A model generated the notes under the pieces. That model was given only the letters and a program-made list of their open reading frames with translations. It was not told the origin of the DNA and did no database searches. From Cyclobacteriaceae bacterium (GTDB lineage: Bacteria; Bacteroidota; Bacteroidia; Cytophagales; Cyclobacteriaceae), in NCBI GenBank assembly GCA_016787645.1, contig JAEUUF010000020.1, positions 62,001-126,000 on the forward strand: a stretch of 64,000 nucleotides of DNA. The letters are read 5' to 3'. Positions 52,307 to 61,024 of this stretch are shown one piece after another; position 1 is the first letter of the stretch, and each line of letters starts with the position of its first letter. A program made the translations under genes and the position numbers.

Positions 52307-53176
52307 ATGAGAAATTCTCGTTACCTCTTCCTTTTCTTGCTGGCTTTATCCTCCTGTGGCCGATTTGCCAACAAGACAGAACAAGCGCAAGCCGGCGAGC
52401 GGATCGTTTGCCTGTCCAAGCAATACAACGAAATCATATTTGCCCTCGGCGCGCAGCAGAACCTGGTGGCGGTAGACCTTTCCAGTACCTACCCGCCCGA
52501 AATAAAAAATCTCACCACAGTGGGATATCACCGGGCGCTCAGTGCCGAAGGTATCTTGTCAGTAAAGCCCACGTTGATCATTCACGATAACAACGTTGGT
52601 CCTGAACAAGTGATGAAACAACTTCAGGATTTAAAGATTCCCATGAAGGTGTTCGACACGAAAGGCGAAGACATTGAATCCGCCAAAACCCTGGTGAGCG
52701 AGATGGGGGCATATTTCCACAAGGACAAGCAAGCAGATTCCCTTAACGTCATGCTGGATGCGAAAATGGCCGAGGCGTTGAAGAATGTTGAACAGTATTC
52801 AGACAAACCGAAAGTGGTCATTATTCACTATGGTCGGGCCAACAATGTCTATCTCACACTTACACGCAACTCGACTGGAGGAAAAATGATTGAGTGGGCC
52901 GGAGGGATCATCCCGATCGAAGGAGACCGCGGGATGCAACAACTGTCCGCGGAGATCATTGCGCAGGCTGATCCTGATGTTATTTTACTCACCGACTTTG
53001 GATATGATCGCCTGGGCTCCCCGGAACAAATTCAAACACTGCCCGGGGTGGCCTCAACCAAAGCAGCGAAAGCTAATCGGATCTTCCGGGTTGAGGAGCA
53101 CGATATGGTGTACATCGGTCCGCGCACCGGCGACAATGTGCTCAAACTGCAACAGCTTATTCACAAGGCCCAATAA
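52307..53176 (+). CDS. hmuT: Heme/iron ABC transporter substrate-binding lipoprotein (HmuT/BtuF type)
   Basis: A 289-residue exported lipoprotein: lipobox 'ALSSC' (Cys17). It has the class III binding-protein layout with two lobes joined by a long helix: 'RIVCLSKQYNEIIFALGAQQNLVAVDLSSTYPPEIKNL', 'VGYHRALSAEGILSVKPTLIIHDNNVGPEQV' and C-terminal 'MQQLSAEIIAQADPDVILLTDFGYDRLG' and 'VYIGPRTGDNVLKL'. The pattern fits heme-binding HmuT. It is followed by a FecCD permease (17 bases) and ATPase. Vitamin B12 or siderophore binding is an alternative. Confidence 0.85.
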   Translation: MRNSRYLFLFLLALSSCGRFANKTEQAQAGERIVCLSKQYNEIIFALGAQQNLVAVDLSSTYPPEIKNLTTVGYHRALSAEGILSVKPTLIIHDNNVGPEQVMKQLQDLKIPMKVFDTKGEDIESAKTLVSEMGAYFHKDKQADSLNVMLDAKMAEALKNVEQYSDKPKVVIIHYGRANNVYLTLTRNSTGGKMIEWAGGIIPIEGDRGMQQLSAEIIAQADPDVILLTDFGYDRLGSPEQIQTLPGVASTKAAKANRIFRVEEHDMVYIGPRTGDNVLKLQQLIHKAQ

Positions 53177-53193
53177 TTGATTGCTTCAAACAG

Positions 53194-54228
53194 ATGGATA
53201 CCCGGCCTCACCGCTCAAGGTTGATTTTTACAGCGCTGATACTGGGCGTCGTGGTGATCGGATTTCTTTCCCTTCGCTATGGTGCGATTTCGATCGCGTG
53301 GTCAGAGATCACGAACTCGTTCTATTCACTCATGGGATCAGGCGATACGCTCACACTCAACGAACGAATCTTCCTGGATATTCGGCTTCCCAGGGCCATT
53401 GCTTGTTTTCTCGTAGGGGGGAGCCTTGCGGTGTCCGGCGTACTTATGCAGGGATTGTTTCGCAATCCTATTGTTGAGCCGGGACTGATTGGGACATCCA
53501 GCGGGGCTGCTTTTGGAGCTGCATTGTACTTTGTACTGGGTGCCACGTTCCGCATTCATCTTAACGAGTGGACTTTGCCCCTGGCCGCTTGCGCCGGCGG
53601 TGTCTTATCTACCGGATTGGTTTTCCTCCTTTCGCGAAGTCGCATTTCGGGGAAGAGTTCGGTATTCTCCTTGCTGCTTACCGGTATTGCCGTGAATGCG
53701 CTTTTCCTCAGTGGCGTTGGATTTCTATCCTATATAGCCCGAGATCCCCAGGCGAGGTCAATCACCTTCTGGAATTTGGGAACCCTTTCCGGATCCAATT
53801 GGGCATCCGTCATTGCTCTCCTGGTTTCCTTCCTGGTCTGTCTCTTTTGGGCGCTGCGCCAGGCGGGCAATCTTAATGCATTGATGATGGGTGAAGACGA
53901 AGCCATGCTGATCGGTGTTGATGTACGAAGGCTTAAGCGCACGGTTATGGGCATCAATGTCATCCTGGTTGCTGTGGCCACTTCCTTTACCGGCGTAATT
54001 GCGTTTGTGGGCTTGATTGTTCCACACCTGCTGCGCCTGCTTCACGGCTCTGATAATCGGTATCTCATCACAGGCAGTGCCTTATTGGGCGGCATTTTGC
54101 TCAGCGCCGCTGACCTGATTGCCCGATTGACCCTGGCCCCTTCAGAACTTCCCATTGGAATTGTCACCTCGCTGGTGGGGGTTCCTGTTTTTGTAGTCCT
54201 GCTTAGAAAAAGTCAATACAGTTTCTAG
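53194..54228 (+). CDS. hmuU: Iron/heme ABC transporter permease (FecCD family)
   Basis: A 344-residue inner-membrane permease with about ten helices. Typical FecCD motifs: 'LDIRLPRAIACFLVGGSLAVSGVLMQGLFRNPIVEPGLIGTSSGAA' (about 68-113), 'LGTLSGSNWASVIAL', and 'TSFTGVIAFVGLIVPHLLRLLHGSDNRYLI' (about 265-295), with the ATPase-coupling loop between helices. Translation is continuous with the ATPase gene that starts at the very next base. Confidence 0.92.
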   Translation: MDTRPHRSRLIFTALILGVVVIGFLSLRYGAISIAWSEITNSFYSLMGSGDTLTLNERIFLDIRLPRAIACFLVGGSLAVSGVLMQGLFRNPIVEPGLIGTSSGAAFGAALYFVLGATFRIHLNEWTLPLAACAGGVLSTGLVFLLSRSRISGKSSVFSLLLTGIAVNALFLSGVGFLSYIARDPQARSITFWNLGTLSGSNWASVIALLVSFLVCLFWALRQAGNLNALMMGEDEAMLIGVDVRRLKRTVMGINVILVAVATSFTGVIAFVGLIVPHLLRLLHGSDNRYLITGSALLGGILLSAADLIARLTLAPSELPIGIVTSLVGVPVFVVLLRKSQYSF

Positions 54229-55002
54229 ATGCTAAGGGCAGAAAACATCACGGTTCAAATTGGCGAGAAGCACCTTCTTCACAAGGTGTCTGCCGAATTC
54301 AGCCCTGGTCAAATTAACCTGATTATCGGGCCCAATGGAGCAGGGAAGTCCACCCTTATCAGGGTTTTGAGCGGCCAGCTCCATCCCAAGCACGGGCGCG
54401 TCGTATTGGATGAAAGGGGAATTTCCACCCTACCCATTCGAGCCCTCGCAGCAAGGCGGGCCGTGCTTTCCCAACACATTGAACTTCCGTTTCCCTTATC
54501 AGCCGAGGAGGTAGTGATGATGGGTCGTTACCCGCATTTTATCGGCCGACCAGGATTGCACGATGTAAGTGCCGTGAAAGAAGCCATGCTGCTTTTTGAG
54601 GTCGATCACCTCGCATCGCGCAACTATCAAACCCTGAGTGGTGGTGAAAAACAGCGCGTGAACTTCGCGAGAGTCCTTTGCCAGGTTTGGTACTCCTCCG
54701 CCGAAACCCGCCTGCTGCTCCTTGATGAACCGCTCACCTTTCTTGATATTCACTATCAATTCCAGTTCATGGAGCAGCTCAACCAGCTACTGAGTCAAAA
54801 CCTGGTGATCGTTGGCGTTGTGCATGACCTTAACCTTGCCGCGCGTTTCGGACACAAAATTGTGCTGCTAAAAGATGGGAAAGTGCTTGCCCATGGCAGC
54901 CGGGATGAGGTGTTGACGAAAGAACATATTGCAGACGCATTCCAAATAATGCCAAGTGTCTATCACGATCCCATCACCAGGCAGTTGTACCTCTTGTTCT
55001 GA
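54229..55002 (+). CDS. hmuV: Heme ABC transporter ATP-binding protein (HmuV)
   Basis: A 257-residue ATPase. Walker A 'GPNGAGKSTLIRVLSG' (about 36-51), Q-loop region 'RRAVLSQHIELPFP', signature 'TLSGGEKQRVNFARVL' (about 137-152), Walker B 'LLLLDEPLTFLD' (about 162-173) and H-loop 'IVGVVHDLNLAARF' are complete. 'VVMMGRYPHF' and 'CQVWYSSAETRLLLLDE' are typical of HmuV. Its ATG directly follows the permease stop, so the ABC genes are tightly coupled. Together with the receptor and binding protein it forms a full uptake path through both membranes except for TonB-ExbBD, which would be elsewhere. Confidence 0.93.
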   Translation: MLRAENITVQIGEKHLLHKVSAEFSPGQINLIIGPNGAGKSTLIRVLSGQLHPKHGRVVLDERGISTLPIRALAARRAVLSQHIELPFPLSAEEVVMMGRYPHFIGRPGLHDVSAVKEAMLLFEVDHLASRNYQTLSGGEKQRVNFARVLCQVWYSSAETRLLLLDEPLTFLDIHYQFQFMEQLNQLLSQNLVIVGVVHDLNLAARFGHKIVLLKDGKVLAHGSRDEVLTKEHIADAFQIMPSVYHDPITRQLYLLF

Positions 55003-55067
55003 GGACAGTCTCTTGCCATTTCTCATTTGAAAATCGCACTCTTTATGTTCTATTCAAACCCTCAGCC

Positions 55068-55607
55068 ATGAATCTAAATAATTTGATTAGTCGCTTGCGA
55101 CAATTCCGATCGCTCCATCACTGGGTAGGGATTGCAGTTGTGCTTTTTATGTTCATTAGCAGTGTGACCGGGTTGCTGCTGGGCTGGAAGAAAAATGTGG
55201 ATCTACTGCAGCCGCCCACGCGCAAAGGAGCATCAACAGACGTTGCTGAATGGATAACTTACGAACGTGTGGTCTTGTCGGCCAACCGGGCATTGGATTC
55301 TGTTCGGCATGAGCATCCGGGGATCGAGCGCATAGATGCTCGTCCGGATAAAGGGATTGTCAAAGTGGTCTACCTCAATTACTGGGAGGTGCAGGTGGAT
55401 GGCAAGACCGGCAAAGCGCTCTCTGTCGCTCCCCGGCACGCCGATTGGATCGAGCACATTCACGATGGTTCTATCCTTAGTGAGGGTTTCAAGCTATTTT
55501 ACACCAACTATATCGGTTGGGGCCTGCTCATCATGTCGGTCACCGGTTTTTGGCTCTGGTACGGTCCTCGAAAGATTCGTCAGGTCAAACAGCTACCGGA
55601 GAATTAG
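55068..55607 (+). CDS. PepSY-associated transmembrane protein
   Basis: A 179-residue inner-membrane protein with helices at about 17-40 ('HHWVGIAVVLFMFISSVTGLLLGW') and 146-166, and a PepSY-like domain between them ('ERIDARPDKGIVKVVYLNYWEVQVDGKTGKALSVAP'). 'WIEHIHDGSILSEGFKLFYTNYIGWGLLIMSVTGFWLWYGP' is the second helix region with conserved His residues. PepSY-TM proteins near iron transporters are often linked to reductive release of iron from heme or siderophores. Being the last gene of the heme locus on the same strand supports that idea, but the reaction is not established. Confidence 0.78.
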   Translation: MNLNNLISRLRQFRSLHHWVGIAVVLFMFISSVTGLLLGWKKNVDLLQPPTRKGASTDVAEWITYERVVLSANRALDSVRHEHPGIERIDARPDKGIVKVVYLNYWEVQVDGKTGKALSVAPRHADWIEHIHDGSILSEGFKLFYTNYIGWGLLIMSVTGFWLWYGPRKIRQVKQLPEN

Positions 55608-55660
55608 GACAAAAAGGATTTCCATGATGGCAGGTTTCATTCACCTGCTTGGATGGTGAT

Positions 55661-58354
55661 CTAATGCGCTTCCAACCAATTTTTTCCCACACCCACTTCT
55701 ACTTCCATGGGCACATCCATGAGTACGGCAGTTTTCATTAATTCCACAATCCGCGGCTTCACGATTGCTTCCTCGTCCTTGTGCAGGTCGAATACAAGTT
55801 CATCATGTACCTGTAAGATCATTCGGGTCTTGAGTTTTTCCCGCTCCAGCCAGCGATGAATGTTGATCATGGCTATTTTGATAATGTCTGCCGCGCTGCC
55901 TTGGATGGGGGCGTTGATGGCGTTGCGTTCGGCAAAACCGCGTGTGGTAATGTTTCTGGAGTTGATATCGCGCAAGTAACGGCGGCGTCCCAGGATCGTC
56001 TCGACAAATTCTTTCTCTCGGGCATGATTGATGGTGTCATCCATGTACCGCTTGATCCCCGGAAACTCATGAAAGTACGCCTCAATGATCTCAGCCCCCT
56101 CCGTTTTTGATATGCCCAGGTTTTGCGACAACCCAAAGGCCGTGCTCCCGTAGAGAATTCCAAAATTCACTTCCTTCGCCTTGCGGCGCATATCGGGCGT
56201 CACTTTGTCCAGCGGAACGCGGAAAACTTTTGCGGCGGTCGTCGCATGGATATCGCGCTTATTGCGGAAGGCTTCAATCATGGTCGCATCTTTGGCAAAG
56301 GAAGCGGCGATCCGAAGTTCGATTTGTGAATAGTCCGCCGACATGAATAGGTATTCCTTGCCCCGGGGGACAAACGCACTTCGGATTTGCCTTCCCTTCT
56401 CGGTGCGAATGGGGATATTCTGAAGATTGGGGTTGTTGGAGCTCAATCGTCCCGTGGCAGCTACGGCTTGCCTAAAATCAGAATGAATACGCCCGTCGTC
56501 CTTGCTCATCATGCGGGGCAGGGCATCCACATAAGTGGAGCGAAGTTTCTCATACTCCCGGTACTCGAGGATCTTCTTTGCAATTTCGTGCTGCGGGGCA
56601 AGCTTCAGCAACACATCTTCCCCGGTGGCATATTGACCGGTCTTTGTCTTCTTGGCCTTGTCGAGCAACTTCAACCGGTCAAAAAGGATTTCGCCGAGTT
56701 GTTTAGGACTCCCGATGTTAAATTCTGCTCCAGCCAATTGGTAAATCTCCTTTTGAACTTTTTCGCTGTCCTTCCGAAGTGCCCCCGACATCCACTTCAG
56801 GGTTTCCTCATCCACGCGCACACCTTCAAACTCCATGGAGGCGAGCACTTCCACCAGTGGCATTTCGATATCGCGGGAAAGCAATGAATGCCTTCTCAGC
56901 TCCAGCTCATGTTGCAGTTTTGGCCGCAACTGGAGCGCCACATCCACCCGTTCCATGGCCAACTCTCGTTCTTCCTTTTCCGAGGAAAGTTCCACGCCGA
57001 GATACTGGTTGGCAATAATTCCCAGGTCGTGGGAAGCCTCCGGCTCGATCAGGTAATGGGCAAGCATCGTATCAAACACCGGGCCTTTCAGCAGAATGCC
57101 AGCCTTTTTCAGTGCCAGCATTGAGGCCTTAATGTTGTGTCCGACTTTTAGGATGTGCTCATCGCCAAGAAGCGAAGCAAAATCCTTGAGTTGAGATACC
57201 TCGGCGTAATGTGATTCTCCTTCCTTCGCTGAAAAAACGATTCCGGTAACCTTGAAATCAAAATGCTCCGCATCATTCGTAAGCACTTCCAGGGCAATCT
57301 CCTTGCTTCCCTTCCACTTTTCGATCAGTGAATTTTTTTCTTCCTTACTTATGGCAGAACGGCGGCCCGAAACGGCGCGTTTCTCCCCGCCTTCCGGCGC
57401 GGTGGATCCGAACATGGAAAGCTGTGAGCCTTGTGGAGCGGACGAGGGTGTTTCTTCCACCACCGCTCCGCCTCCAATCCCCTGGAATGCCCGCGCCATC
57501 ATCGTTTTGAATTCCATCTCTTCGAAAATGGGCGTCAGCGCCTCCTTGTTGGGACCCTTGTAAGCCAGCTTCTCTGGCTCATACGCAATCGGAACATCCA
57601 GCTTGATCGTGGCGAGCTTCTTGGAGAGAATGGCCTGTTCGCCGTACTGCTCCACGCGTTCCTTCAGTTTACCCTTTAGTTCGCCGGAATGTGCAATGAC
57701 ATTCTCGACCGTTCCATATTGTTTAAGGAGGTCGGCTGCGGTTTTTGGGCCAACGCCCGGTATGCCGGGTATGTTATCCGAGGTGTCGCCCTGAAGGCCC
57801 AGCATGTCAATGACCTGGCTTACTTCTTTGATATCCCATTTCTCACAGACTTCTTTCGGTCCAAGAATATCTACCGAATTGCCCATGTAGGCGGGCTTAT
57901 AGAGCTTGATGTGTTCCTCCACAATTTGTCCGAAGTCCTTGTCGGGTGTCATCATGAACACCTCAAAGCCATCTGCCACAGCTTTTTTGGCAATTGTGCC
58001 GATGATGTCATCCGCTTCGTAACCATCCATTTCAAGAATGGGGATATTAAATCCCCGGATCACATCCTTGACGATGGGAACACCAAACCGTATGTCCTCC
58101 GGCATTTCTTGTCGCGTGCCTTTGTATTCCTCAAATAGCTCATCACGAAACGTTGCCGCCGCAGTATCAAAGGCCACGGCGATGTGCGAGGGTTTCTGCT
58201 TCTGCAATACCTCCAGCAGTGTGTTGGTGAAGCCAAACACCACGGAGGTATTCATCCCTTTGGAGTTGATTCTGGGGTTTTTTGTGAAGGCAAAATGGGC
58301 GCGATAGATCAGGGCATACGCGTCGAGAAGGAAAAGTTTGGGCTTGGCGCTCAT
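55661..58354 (-). CDS. polA: DNA polymerase I, proofreading domain degenerate
   Basis: An 897-residue family A polymerase for repair and Okazaki fragment processing. 5'-3' exonuclease/FEN domain (about 1-290) with 'LFLLDAYALIYRAHFAF', 'DGYEADDIIGT', 'MTPDKDFGQ' and 'GDTSDNIPGIPGVGPKTA'. The 3'-5' exonuclease-like domain (about 340-510) has lost its acids: E. coli Asp355-x-Glu357 aligns with Glu and Leu in 'IALEVLTNDAE', and Asp424 with Ser in 'HNIKASMLALKKAG'. The polymerase domain is intact: 'ADYSQIELRIAA' (motif A), 'RRKAKEVNFGILYG' (motif B) and 'ILQVHDELVF' (motif C). A near-match -7 box (TATCTTCG) lies 5 bases before the ATG. Confidence 0.94.
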   Translation of the reverse strand: MSAKPKLFLLDAYALIYRAHFAFTKNPRINSKGMNTSVVFGFTNTLLEVLQKQKPSHIAVAFDTAAATFRDELFEEYKGTRQEMPEDIRFGVPIVKDVIRGFNIPILEMDGYEADDIIGTIAKKAVADGFEVFMMTPDKDFGQIVEEHIKLYKPAYMGNSVDILGPKEVCEKWDIKEVSQVIDMLGLQGDTSDNIPGIPGVGPKTAADLLKQYGTVENVIAHSGELKGKLKERVEQYGEQAILSKKLATIKLDVPIAYEPEKLAYKGPNKEALTPIFEEMEFKTMMARAFQGIGGGAVVEETPSSAPQGSQLSMFGSTAPEGGEKRAVSGRRSAISKEEKNSLIEKWKGSKEIALEVLTNDAEHFDFKVTGIVFSAKEGESHYAEVSQLKDFASLLGDEHILKVGHNIKASMLALKKAGILLKGPVFDTMLAHYLIEPEASHDLGIIANQYLGVELSSEKEERELAMERVDVALQLRPKLQHELELRRHSLLSRDIEMPLVEVLASMEFEGVRVDEETLKWMSGALRKDSEKVQKEIYQLAGAEFNIGSPKQLGEILFDRLKLLDKAKKTKTGQYATGEDVLLKLAPQHEIAKKILEYREYEKLRSTYVDALPRMMSKDDGRIHSDFRQAVAATGRLSSNNPNLQNIPIRTEKGRQIRSAFVPRGKEYLFMSADYSQIELRIAASFAKDATMIEAFRNKRDIHATTAAKVFRVPLDKVTPDMRRKAKEVNFGILYGSTAFGLSQNLGISKTEGAEIIEAYFHEFPGIKRYMDDTINHAREKEFVETILGRRRYLRDINSRNITTRGFAERNAINAPIQGSAADIIKIAMINIHRWLEREKLKTRMILQVHDELVFDLHKDEEAIVKPRIVELMKTAVLMDVPMEVEVGVGKNWLEAH

Positions 58355-58434
58355 AAGGCGAAGATAGGAATTACCCTCTGCCGGATTCTCAATTATCCTG
58401 ATAACCTTATCTTCACATCATAACCCGGACTCAC

Positions 58435-60069
58435 ATGACCAATCCGCTCGAATACTTTCTTCATTGGGAAAAAACCTGCCCTGATGATCTTGTTTTCCGC
58501 CAAGCCAAAGGGTCGGCATGGATCACCTGGAGCTTCCGGCAAGCCGGTGACGAAATTCGGCGCATCGCTGCATTTCTTAAGTCGCTGGACTTGCCACCCC
58601 ACAGCAAGGTGGCCATACTCTCCAAAAATTGCCCGCATTGGGTTATGGCCGATCTGGCCATCATGATGTCCGGAAATGTTTCCGTTCCCTTGTATCCGAC
58701 GCTCGCTGAAGAAACCATTCACGAAGTGCTGACACACAGTGAATCAAAAGCCATTTTCATAGGCAAGCTGGATCACTTTCACACGCAAAAAGGGGGAATC
58801 CCGGACATCGTCAAGATTAGTATCGAGGCATACGGCAACATAGAAGCTCATACCTGGGAAAAGCTGATCCAGCATCACTCCCCGATGACCGAGGCTCCTT
58901 CACTGAACCCCGAAGACCTGATGACAATCGTCTATACATCAGGAACCACGGGCAAACCCAAGGGGGTGATGCATGCTTTCAGGTCATTTCATGCTACTCT
59001 TTCAGCCGCCCGTGCAGCTGTTCCGTTCCCGGAACGGGCCCGACTTTTCTCCTACTTGCCGATGAGTCACATCGCAGAGCGGATCGGTATTGAAACCATG
59101 GGGCTGATGCTTGGCGCACAGTTTTCTTTCGCTGAAACCCTGGATACATTTCCAAAGAATCTCGCCGACACCCAACCAGACTATTTTTTTGCGGTCCCTC
59201 GCATCTGGTCAAAATTCCAGGAAAAAATTCTTGAAAAGATTCCTGAGCCGAAGTTCAGTCGTCTCATCCGTTTGCCCCTGGTCGGTAATATGTTGAAGCG
59301 GATTTTAAAAAAGAAGCTCGGCCTTTCAAAGGCTCAACTCTTCTTCTCCGGAGCAGCACCGCTCAGCAAAGGTCAGTTGGAGTGGTGGGACAAATTAGGT
59401 GTACGGATTTTTGAGGTCTATGGGATGACTGAAGATTGTGTCTACGCCCATTTCAATTCACCGAAGGCCTACCGGTTCGGAACCGTTGGCCAACCGCTGC
59501 CGGGGTTAAAACGAAAAATCGCCGAAAACGAGGAGATCTGTGTGAAGTCAGATTACCTCATGAAAGGGTATTACAAAGAACCCCAGTTGACTGCCGAAAT
59601 GTTCGACAGTGAAGGTTATCTCAAAACAGGAGATACAGGGGCCATCGATGCAGACGGATTTCTCACCATTGTGGGCCGTGTAAAAGACCAATTTAAAACA
59701 GACAAGGGCAAATACATCTCTCCGGCACCCATCGAAATGAAGGTGATGGAGAATAAAGATATTGCGCAAGTATGTGTGGTGGGCATGGGAATTCCCCAAC
59801 CCATTATGTTGACTGTACTCACGGAGGCGGCCAAGGCGAAGAGCCGTGAGGAAATCAACGCCAGCCTCACCGCTACGATGGACACCGTTAATTTGCACCT
59901 GGAATCCTATGAGAAACTTGAGACCGCGGTAGTGATGCAAAAAGAGTGGACGCAGGAAAATGGCCTCCTTACGCCCACCCTGAAGTTGAAACGCAACGCG
60001 CTCGAGAAAATCTACGTGCCCCGTTATCCCGGGTGGTATCACGAGAAAGGAAGAGTCGTGTGGGAGTAG
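58435..60069 (+). CDS. AMP-dependent acyl-CoA synthetase (long-chain type)
   Basis: A 544-residue ANL enzyme, distinct from FadD at 45511. 'TIVYTSGTTGKPKGVMHAF' (P-loop-like), 'EVYGMTEDCVYAHFN', 'LKTGDTGAIDADGFLTIVGRVKDQFKTDKGKYISPAPIE' and C-terminal 'LTPTLKLKRNALEKIYVPRY' match the long-chain acyl-CoA synthetase group (FAA1-like). Divergent from polA. Substrate chain length is not decidable. A terminator overlaps its stop codon. Confidence 0.9.
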   Translation: MTNPLEYFLHWEKTCPDDLVFRQAKGSAWITWSFRQAGDEIRRIAAFLKSLDLPPHSKVAILSKNCPHWVMADLAIMMSGNVSVPLYPTLAEETIHEVLTHSESKAIFIGKLDHFHTQKGGIPDIVKISIEAYGNIEAHTWEKLIQHHSPMTEAPSLNPEDLMTIVYTSGTTGKPKGVMHAFRSFHATLSAARAAVPFPERARLFSYLPMSHIAERIGIETMGLMLGAQFSFAETLDTFPKNLADTQPDYFFAVPRIWSKFQEKILEKIPEPKFSRLIRLPLVGNMLKRILKKKLGLSKAQLFFSGAAPLSKGQLEWWDKLGVRIFEVYGMTEDCVYAHFNSPKAYRFGTVGQPLPGLKRKIAENEEICVKSDYLMKGYYKEPQLTAEMFDSEGYLKTGDTGAIDADGFLTIVGRVKDQFKTDKGKYISPAPIEMKVMENKDIAQVCVVGMGIPQPIMLTVLTEAAKAKSREEINASLTATMDTVNLHLESYEKLETAVVMQKEWTQENGLLTPTLKLKRNALEKIYVPRYPGWYHEKGRVVWE

Positions 60070-60090
60070 TCTCCCACACTATCTTTTTTT
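60058..60090 (+). terminator. Terminator overlapping the end of the acyl-CoA synthetase gene
   Basis: Perfect 9-base arms GTGTGGGAG (60058-60066) and CTCCCACAC (60071-60079) with the stop codon TAG in the loop, followed by TATCTTTTTTT. Confidence 0.85.
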
Positions 60091-60944
60091 CACTTTAGCT
60101 TTGCTTTGAAGAAGTCTGTCGCATTTTTAAAGGCATCTTTATACGCCGCCTCATTGAAAGCTCCCATCGGGTTGCTGGGGTTGGCAAAACCATGATTGGC
60201 ATCATAGGCCTTGATCGTCAGTTTTTTTCCTGCGGCCTTCATGTTCACGTCAAATTTGTCCATGACTCCCTTGTTGATCCACTGATCTTGTGAGCCCCAA
60301 ATGTTAAGTACATCACAGTTGAGCGTCTTCAGCACGTTGACATCCTCCACCGGCATGCCATAATACATCACACAAGCAGCTGCTTGTTTGCCGGCCAGCA
60401 AGGAGGCCAATAAAGATTGCCCGCCGCCAAAGCACCAACCAACCGTTCCAATCCTTGCACCGGGGCCTGCAAAAGCAATGGCGCCGCGGATGATCTGATC
60501 ACCACGTTCCTGTTTGAACTCCGACATATATTTTCCCGCATTCTCCCTATCGGTAGCTACTTTCCCATCATACATGTCCACCGCCAGTACATTCACATCA
60601 CCGAGCGCATTGTAAAAGTCTTCGCTCTCGCGTTTTACGTTGTCATTGAGGCCCCACCACTCCTGGAATACCAGTAGCCACCGGTTAGAGTTTTTGGCTG
60701 ACTTGATGAAGAAGGCATTGGCCTCCGAGCCATCCGGGCACTTCAGTTTGACCATTTCACCACCTGCCTCGCTAATGTGTTCATATTCGCGGGGGTTTGG
60801 GTGCTCTGCATTGAATTCGTCGTATTGAGCAAAGGCGGCAAATTTTTGGGTACTTGCACTGTGGCATACGGTGATGCCGTCAGTTTGAGCGTATGCCCCG
60901 GCTGTCATCAAGAGGGCAAGGGCAACGAGTGTAATGTATTTCAT
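60090..60944 (-). CDS. Exported dienelactone-hydrolase-family protein
   Basis: A 284-residue protein from the ATG at 60942-60944 with a signal peptide ending 'AGAYAQ' near residue 20. The alpha/beta fold of dienelactone hydrolase is clear: 'LLVFQEWWGLNDNVKRESEDFYNALGDVNVLAVDMYDGK', nucleophile Cys in 'GTVGWCFGGGQSLLASLLAG', Asp in 'NIWGSQDQWIN' and His in 'AYDANHGFANP'. Catabolic enzymes of the family are cytoplasmic, so a secreted member probably acts on other esters or lactones. Just upstream of its ATG the sequence TTGGT is repeated about four times. Confidence 0.83.
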   Translation of the reverse strand: MKYITLVALALLMTAGAYAQTDGITVCHSASTQKFAAFAQYDEFNAEHPNPREYEHISEAGGEMVKLKCPDGSEANAFFIKSAKNSNRWLLVFQEWWGLNDNVKRESEDFYNALGDVNVLAVDMYDGKVATDRENAGKYMSEFKQERGDQIIRGAIAFAGPGARIGTVGWCFGGGQSLLASLLAGKQAAACVMYYGMPVEDVNVLKTLNCDVLNIWGSQDQWINKGVMDKFDVNMKAAGKKLTIKAYDANHGFANPSNPMGAFNEAAYKDAFKNATDFFKAKLK

Positions 60945-61024
60945 TGGTTTGGTTTGGTTTGTATGCATGGAAGTAAACAAAGGCGATAATGATTAGTTTG
61001 CAGTTTCGTCCATAAATCTAAGAT

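Noticed and set aside
60944..60965. Short tandem TTGGT/GGTTT repeats before the dienelactone-hydrolase-like gene
   Set aside because: Only about four copies with no second array; not enough to call a phase-variable tract.
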